A DNA stretch of 64,000 nucleotides from Faecalibacterium sp. I4-3-84 (GTDB lineage: Bacteria > Bacillota > Clostridia > Oscillospirales > Ruminococcaceae), in assembly GCF_023347255.1 (NCBI RefSeq), contig NZ_CP094466.1, positions 434,001 through 498,000 on the forward strand, in the 5' to 3' direction. The notes beneath the pieces were generated by a model, which worked only from the letters and a program-made list of their open reading frames with translations, did no database searches and was not told where the DNA came from. The stretch's first letter is position 1, and each line of letters opens with the position of its first letter. Positions 61,047 to 64,000 of this stretch are shown in pieces. The position numbers and the translations under genes were made by a program.

Positions 61047-62003
61047 TTGGATTTTTATGGTACCATCGGCCCGGCCTGCGCACAGCCGGCGATCTTGCAG
61101 CACATGGTGGAAGTCGGCATGACCGGCATCCGCATGAATCTTTCCCACGGACCGCTGGCGGCGCACACCGACTGGCTGGCCATGATCCGCGCAGCCGGCA
61201 TCCGTCAGCTGCTGATCGACCTGCAGGGGCCGGAACTGCGCATCGGCACGCTGGCAGAGCCTGTTGCTCTGGTTGAGGGCAGCTCTGTACGCCTTGGCGC
61301 AGACGGCGTACCTTGCCCGGCAGCTCTGGTACAGGCGGCTGCGCCCGGACAGCAGCTTCTGCTGGACGACGGCAAGCTTCTGGTGCAGGTCACACAGGCA
61401 TTGCCGGAAGTCCTTGTGTGCACCGTGGTGCGCGGCGGCACCCTGCAGAGCCGCAAAAGCATTGCTGCACCGGGCCTTGCGGTGCCCTCGCCTACCCTGA
61501 CGGAGGAAGACCTGCAGAACCTGAAAATTGCAAAGCAGTGCGGTGTTACCGGTGTGATGCTGCCTTTTGTGCGCGGCAAAGCAGATATTCTGGCCCTGCG
61601 CCATGCGCTGGAAGAAGCCGGGGCTGCGGATATCCGTATCTTTGCCAAAATTGAAAACATGACCGGTGTGCGTGCCCTGCCGGAATTCATCCACCTTGTG
61701 GATGAGGTGGTGATCGCCCGCGGAGACCTTGGCAATGCCATGCCGCTGTGGGAGCTGCCCCGCTGCCAGAAGCAGCTTTCCGCCGCCTGCCGGGCTGCAG
61801 GCGTGCCCTTTATGGTAGTGACCCAGATGCTGGACAGCATGTGCACCCGCGCGGTGCCCACCCGGGCCGAGGTGAGCGACATCTACAACGCCGTATTGGA
61901 CGGTGCTGCCAGCGTCATGCTGACCGGTGAGACTGCTGCCGGACAGTACCCGATGCAAGCCATGGAATATCTGGTGCGCACAGCGCAGACAGCCCTTGCC
62001 TGA
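61047..62003 (+). CDS. pyk: Short pyruvate kinase-like protein
   Basis: TTG 61047 follows GAGGGAA and gives 318 residues. The catalytic barrel is present: GPACAQP, IRMNLSHG, LLIDLQGPELRIG, IFAKIEN, DEVVIARGDLG, MVVTQMLDSM and SDIYNAVLDGAASVMLTGET. The N-terminal Gly-Pro starts where usual, but the C-terminal regulatory domain and PEP-utiliser domain are missing, so the protein is far shorter than the normal 470-580 residues. It may be a single-domain paralogue, and activity is uncertain. Confidence 0.82.
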   Translation: MDFYGTIGPACAQPAILQHMVEVGMTGIRMNLSHGPLAAHTDWLAMIRAAGIRQLLIDLQGPELRIGTLAEPVALVEGSSVRLGADGVPCPAALVQAAAPGQQLLLDDGKLLVQVTQALPEVLVCTVVRGGTLQSRKSIAAPGLAVPSPTLTEEDLQNLKIAKQCGVTGVMLPFVRGKADILALRHALEEAGAADIRIFAKIENMTGVRALPEFIHLVDEVVIARGDLGNAMPLWELPRCQKQLSAACRAAGVPFMVVTQMLDSMCTRAVPTRAEVSDIYNAVLDGAASVMLTGETAAGQYPMQAMEYLVRTAQTALA

Positions 62004-62097
62004 CCTTTGCGGAGTTTTTGCGCAAAAGGGATGGCGCATTGTGTCAGAATACGGTATAATAAACGTAAATATTTCTTGTTCAGAAAGGTTTTTTGCT

Positions 62098-63030
62098 ATG
62101 GGAATCGTTGTGCTCGGTGCTGTTTTTGTGGATATCAAAGGCTATCCCCTTTCCGCCTATATTCCGGGCGGGCGCAATGCCGGCCGCATTGAGCAGGTAC
62201 ACGGCGGAGTGAGCCGCAACGTGGTGGAGGATATCGCCAATGTAGAGCTGCGCCCTACCTTTGTCAGTCTGGTGGACGACACCGGCATGGGACAGGATGT
62301 GATCAACAAGCTGGAGAACCACAAGGTGAACACCAAGTACATCCAGCGCGTGCCGGACGGCATGGGCACCTGGCTGGCCATCTTTGACAACGACGGCGAT
62401 GTGCATGCAGCCATTTCCAAGCGGCCGGACACCACTCCCCTCACCGGCCTTTTAAAGGAAAAGGGCGACGAGATCTTTGCCGACTGCGATGCCATTGCGC
62501 TGGAGCTGGATCTGGAAAAAGATACTGTAAAACAGGTGCTGCACTACGCCAAAAAGTACAACAAAAAGGTTTTTGCGGCCATTTCCAACATGAGTATTGC
62601 CATGGAGCGCCGGGATTTCCTGCAGCAGATCGATTGCTTTGTGTGCAACCAGCAGGAAGCCGGGCTGCTGTTCTCCGATGATTACGGCCATCTGGCCCCG
62701 GACGAAATGTGCAGGGTTCTGGCCGCCAATGTGCACAGCGCCAACATTCCCAGTATGGTGATCACCATGGGCGGTCAGGGTGCCGTATATGCCCGCGCCA
62801 ACGGCGAGTGCGGCGTGGTGCCTGCCAAGAAGGTGGATGTGATTGACACCACCGGCGCAGGCGATGCCTTCTTTGCCGGCACCACCATCGGCCTGACCTA
62901 CGGCAAAACGCTGGCCGAGTCCTGCGAGATCGGCAGCCGACTGGCCGCATCGGTCATCTGCATCACCGAGAACGTCTGCCCCCGCTTCCGCCCGCTGGAA
63001 TTCGGGCTGAACATTCCGGTGGTGGATTAA
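62098..63030 (+). CDS. PfkB family carbohydrate kinase
   Basis: ATG 62098 follows AGAAAGG; TATAAT lies at 62055-62060. The 310-residue product has GGVSRNVVEDIA near the N-terminus and the catalytic signature DTTGAGDAFFAG near residue 257. Ribokinase-fold kinases phosphorylate sugars or nucleosides; VSLVDDTGMGQ and GMGTWLAIFDNDGDVHA recall pseudouridine kinase relatives, but this is not certain. Confidence 0.87.
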   Translation: MGIVVLGAVFVDIKGYPLSAYIPGGRNAGRIEQVHGGVSRNVVEDIANVELRPTFVSLVDDTGMGQDVINKLENHKVNTKYIQRVPDGMGTWLAIFDNDGDVHAAISKRPDTTPLTGLLKEKGDEIFADCDAIALELDLEKDTVKQVLHYAKKYNKKVFAAISNMSIAMERRDFLQQIDCFVCNQQEAGLLFSDDYGHLAPDEMCRVLAANVHSANIPSMVITMGGQGAVYARANGECGVVPAKKVDVIDTTGAGDAFFAGTTIGLTYGKTLAESCEIGSRLAASVICITENVCPRFRPLEFGLNIPVVD

Positions 63031-63039
63031 AGTAATATC

Positions 63040-63079
63040 AGAAAGCCGGGCAGACTGCGGTCTGCCCGGCTTTCTTTTT
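63040..63079. terminator. Terminator between the PfkB kinase and pyrB
   Basis: AGAAAGCCGGGCAGAC pairs with GTCTGCCCGGCTTTCT around four bases, then T. It can serve both convergent genes. Confidence 0.9.
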
Positions 63080-63102
63080 AGGATTCGGGGAAGAGGTTTA
63101 TA

Positions 63103-64000
63103 TCATGCTTCCAGCACCTTTTTGCCGGTAACTGGATCAGGGATATCAAGCAATGCCAGAATGATGGCCATGCGGATATACACGCCATTGTGCACTTGAT
63201 CAAAGTAGGCGGCACGCGGGTCGTCATCCACATCCTTTTTGATCTCGTCGATGCGGGGCAGCGGATGCAGCACCGGCATATCCTGCGGTGCCTTCTGCAG
63301 CAGCGCTTCGTCCAGCTGGTAGCAGCCTTTCAAGCGCAGGTATTCTTCCTCGTTGAAAAAGCGCTCCTGCTGGATACGAGTCATGTACAACACATCCAGA
63401 TGCGGCAGCTCGGCTTCAAGGTCAGCCGTTTCCTTATAGATCTGATGGGTCGGCTCCAGCGATTCATTTTTCACATACTGCGGCAGGCGCAGATCTTCCG
63501 GCGAGATGAACACGAATCGGTTGCCCTCAAACTGGCTCAGCGCAGCGGTCAGGGAGTGGACCGTGCGGCCAAACTTAAGGTCGCCGCAGAAGCCGATAGT
63601 CAAATGATCCAGCCGCCCCTTGCGCTGGCGGATCGTCATGAGGTCGATCATGGTCTGGCTGGGATGCGCGTGCCCACCGTCGCCTGCATTGATCACCGGC
63701 ACACGTGCAGAAAGGGATGCCCGCAGCGGTGCGCCCTCTTTGGGGTGGCGCATGGCGATCACATCGGCGTAGTTGCTCACCACGCGGGCGGTGTCCTCCA
63801 CCGTCTCGCCCTTGCTGGCGGAAGAAAGCTGTGCCCCTGCAAAGCCCAGTGTCTTGCCGCCCAGCCGCAGCATGGCCGATTCAAACGAAAGGCGGGTGCG
63901 GGTGGAAGGCTCGTAGAACAGGGTGGCCAGAATGCGCCCATCGCACAGGTGGGCATAGGGTGCCGGGTCGGCCTCCATCCGGTCGGCAAGATCCAGAAGG
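63103..64000 (-). CDS. pyrB: Aspartate carbamoyltransferase catalytic chain (partial)
   Basis: The minus-strand frame runs off the right edge; 298 codons are visible. It has the carbamoyl-phosphate loop FYEPSTRTRLSFESAM, the loop with SSASKGET, MRHPKEGA, NAGDGGHAHPSQTMIDL and HPLPRIDEI, all typical of ATCase. It catalyses the first committed step of pyrimidine synthesis. No regulatory PyrI domain follows. Confidence 0.95.
   Translation of the reverse strand, partial: LLDLADRMEADPAPYAHLCDGRILATLFYEPSTRTRLSFESAMLRLGGKTLGFAGAQLSSASKGETVEDTARVVSNYADVIAMRHPKEGAPLRASLSARVPVINAGDGGHAHPSQTMIDLMTIRQRKGRLDHLTIGFCGDLKFGRTVHSLTAALSQFEGNRFVFISPEDLRLPQYVKNESLEPTHQIYKETADLEAELPHLDVLYMTRIQQERFFNEEEYLRLKGCYQLDEALLQKAPQDMPVLHPLPRIDEIKKDVDDDPRAAYFDQVHNGVYIRMAIILALLDIPDPVTGKKVLEA

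Overview
The window looks like a Faecalibacterium-type Ruminococcaceae (gut Firmicutes) chromosome carrying a large integrative conjugative element (ICE). The evidence for the host is a close relative of the F. prausnitzii MAM protein (N-terminus MMMPANFSAVAENEMTYV), a spoIIGA-sigE-sigG block beside spoIIID, a TPP riboswitch before thiT, and GC-rich clostridial housekeeping genes. The element fills about 1-47.4 kb and its left end lies outside the window.

Layout. 1-0.37 kb: tail of a foreign serine recombinase joined to the 3' end of a maff2-type ICE gene, so a smaller element has inserted in maff2. 0.5-13.2 kb: Tn1549-like conjugation module (VirB6/TrbL-like, PrgI, VirB4, NlpC/P60, DUF4315, DUF4366, topoisomerase III, YodL). 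A 2.56 kb group II intron splits the NlpC/P60 gene. 13.3-18.9 kb: cargo, partly decayed (DUF5131 remnant, esterase, stand-alone adenylation enzyme, GNAT, broken radical SAM and MmcQ/YjbR genes, methyltransferase, ArsC). 19.0-28.4 kb: methylase-helicase with a tnpV gene overlapping in another frame, MobC and relaxase. 28.5-40.4 kb: an AT-rich imported island. It holds a complete agr-type quorum-sensing set (agrA, agrC, agrB and an agrD read directly from the sequence) continuous with a RiPP locus: two Cys-rich precursors, a radical SAM/SPASM maturase and an ABC exporter. Three promoters here share paired 9-bp boxes 21 bp apart and a TATAGT -10 box 27-28 bp downstream. They lie before agrBD-RiPP, before a secreted protein gene and before a short terminated non-coding transcript. 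40.4-47.1 kb: SARP-like regulator followed by two blocks of four heptamers on an exact 11-bp period, a structured leader, a sigma-like protein, a PemK/MazF-type protein, DUF6551 and the element's serine recombinase.

47.0-55.2 kb: the recombinase tail, a complete tRNA-Ala(GGC) and a 22-nt 5' half of a split tRNA-Ala occur twice as ~500-bp inverted copies. They flank a 4.7 kb chromosomal segment (MAM-like gene, spoIIGA-sigE-sigG, spoIIID, thiT). At the right copy the matching 3' half lies at 55177-55235. The two halves rebuild a 76-nt tRNA with a shared GGGAG core, so a 2.9 kb remnant of a sister element sits there. 55.3-64 kb: ordinary chromosome (flavodoxin, OGG-type glycosylase, YfcE, MATE exporter, AGCS symporter, short pyruvate kinase, PfkB kinase, PyrB).

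How the parts may work together (inference): the ICE supplies conjugation and tRNA-Ala-directed integration and carries a replacement tRNA. The imported island would sense population density through an AgrD-derived cyclic peptide and use the LytTR regulator to switch on signal production, a modified-peptide locus, a secreted protein and a small RNA.
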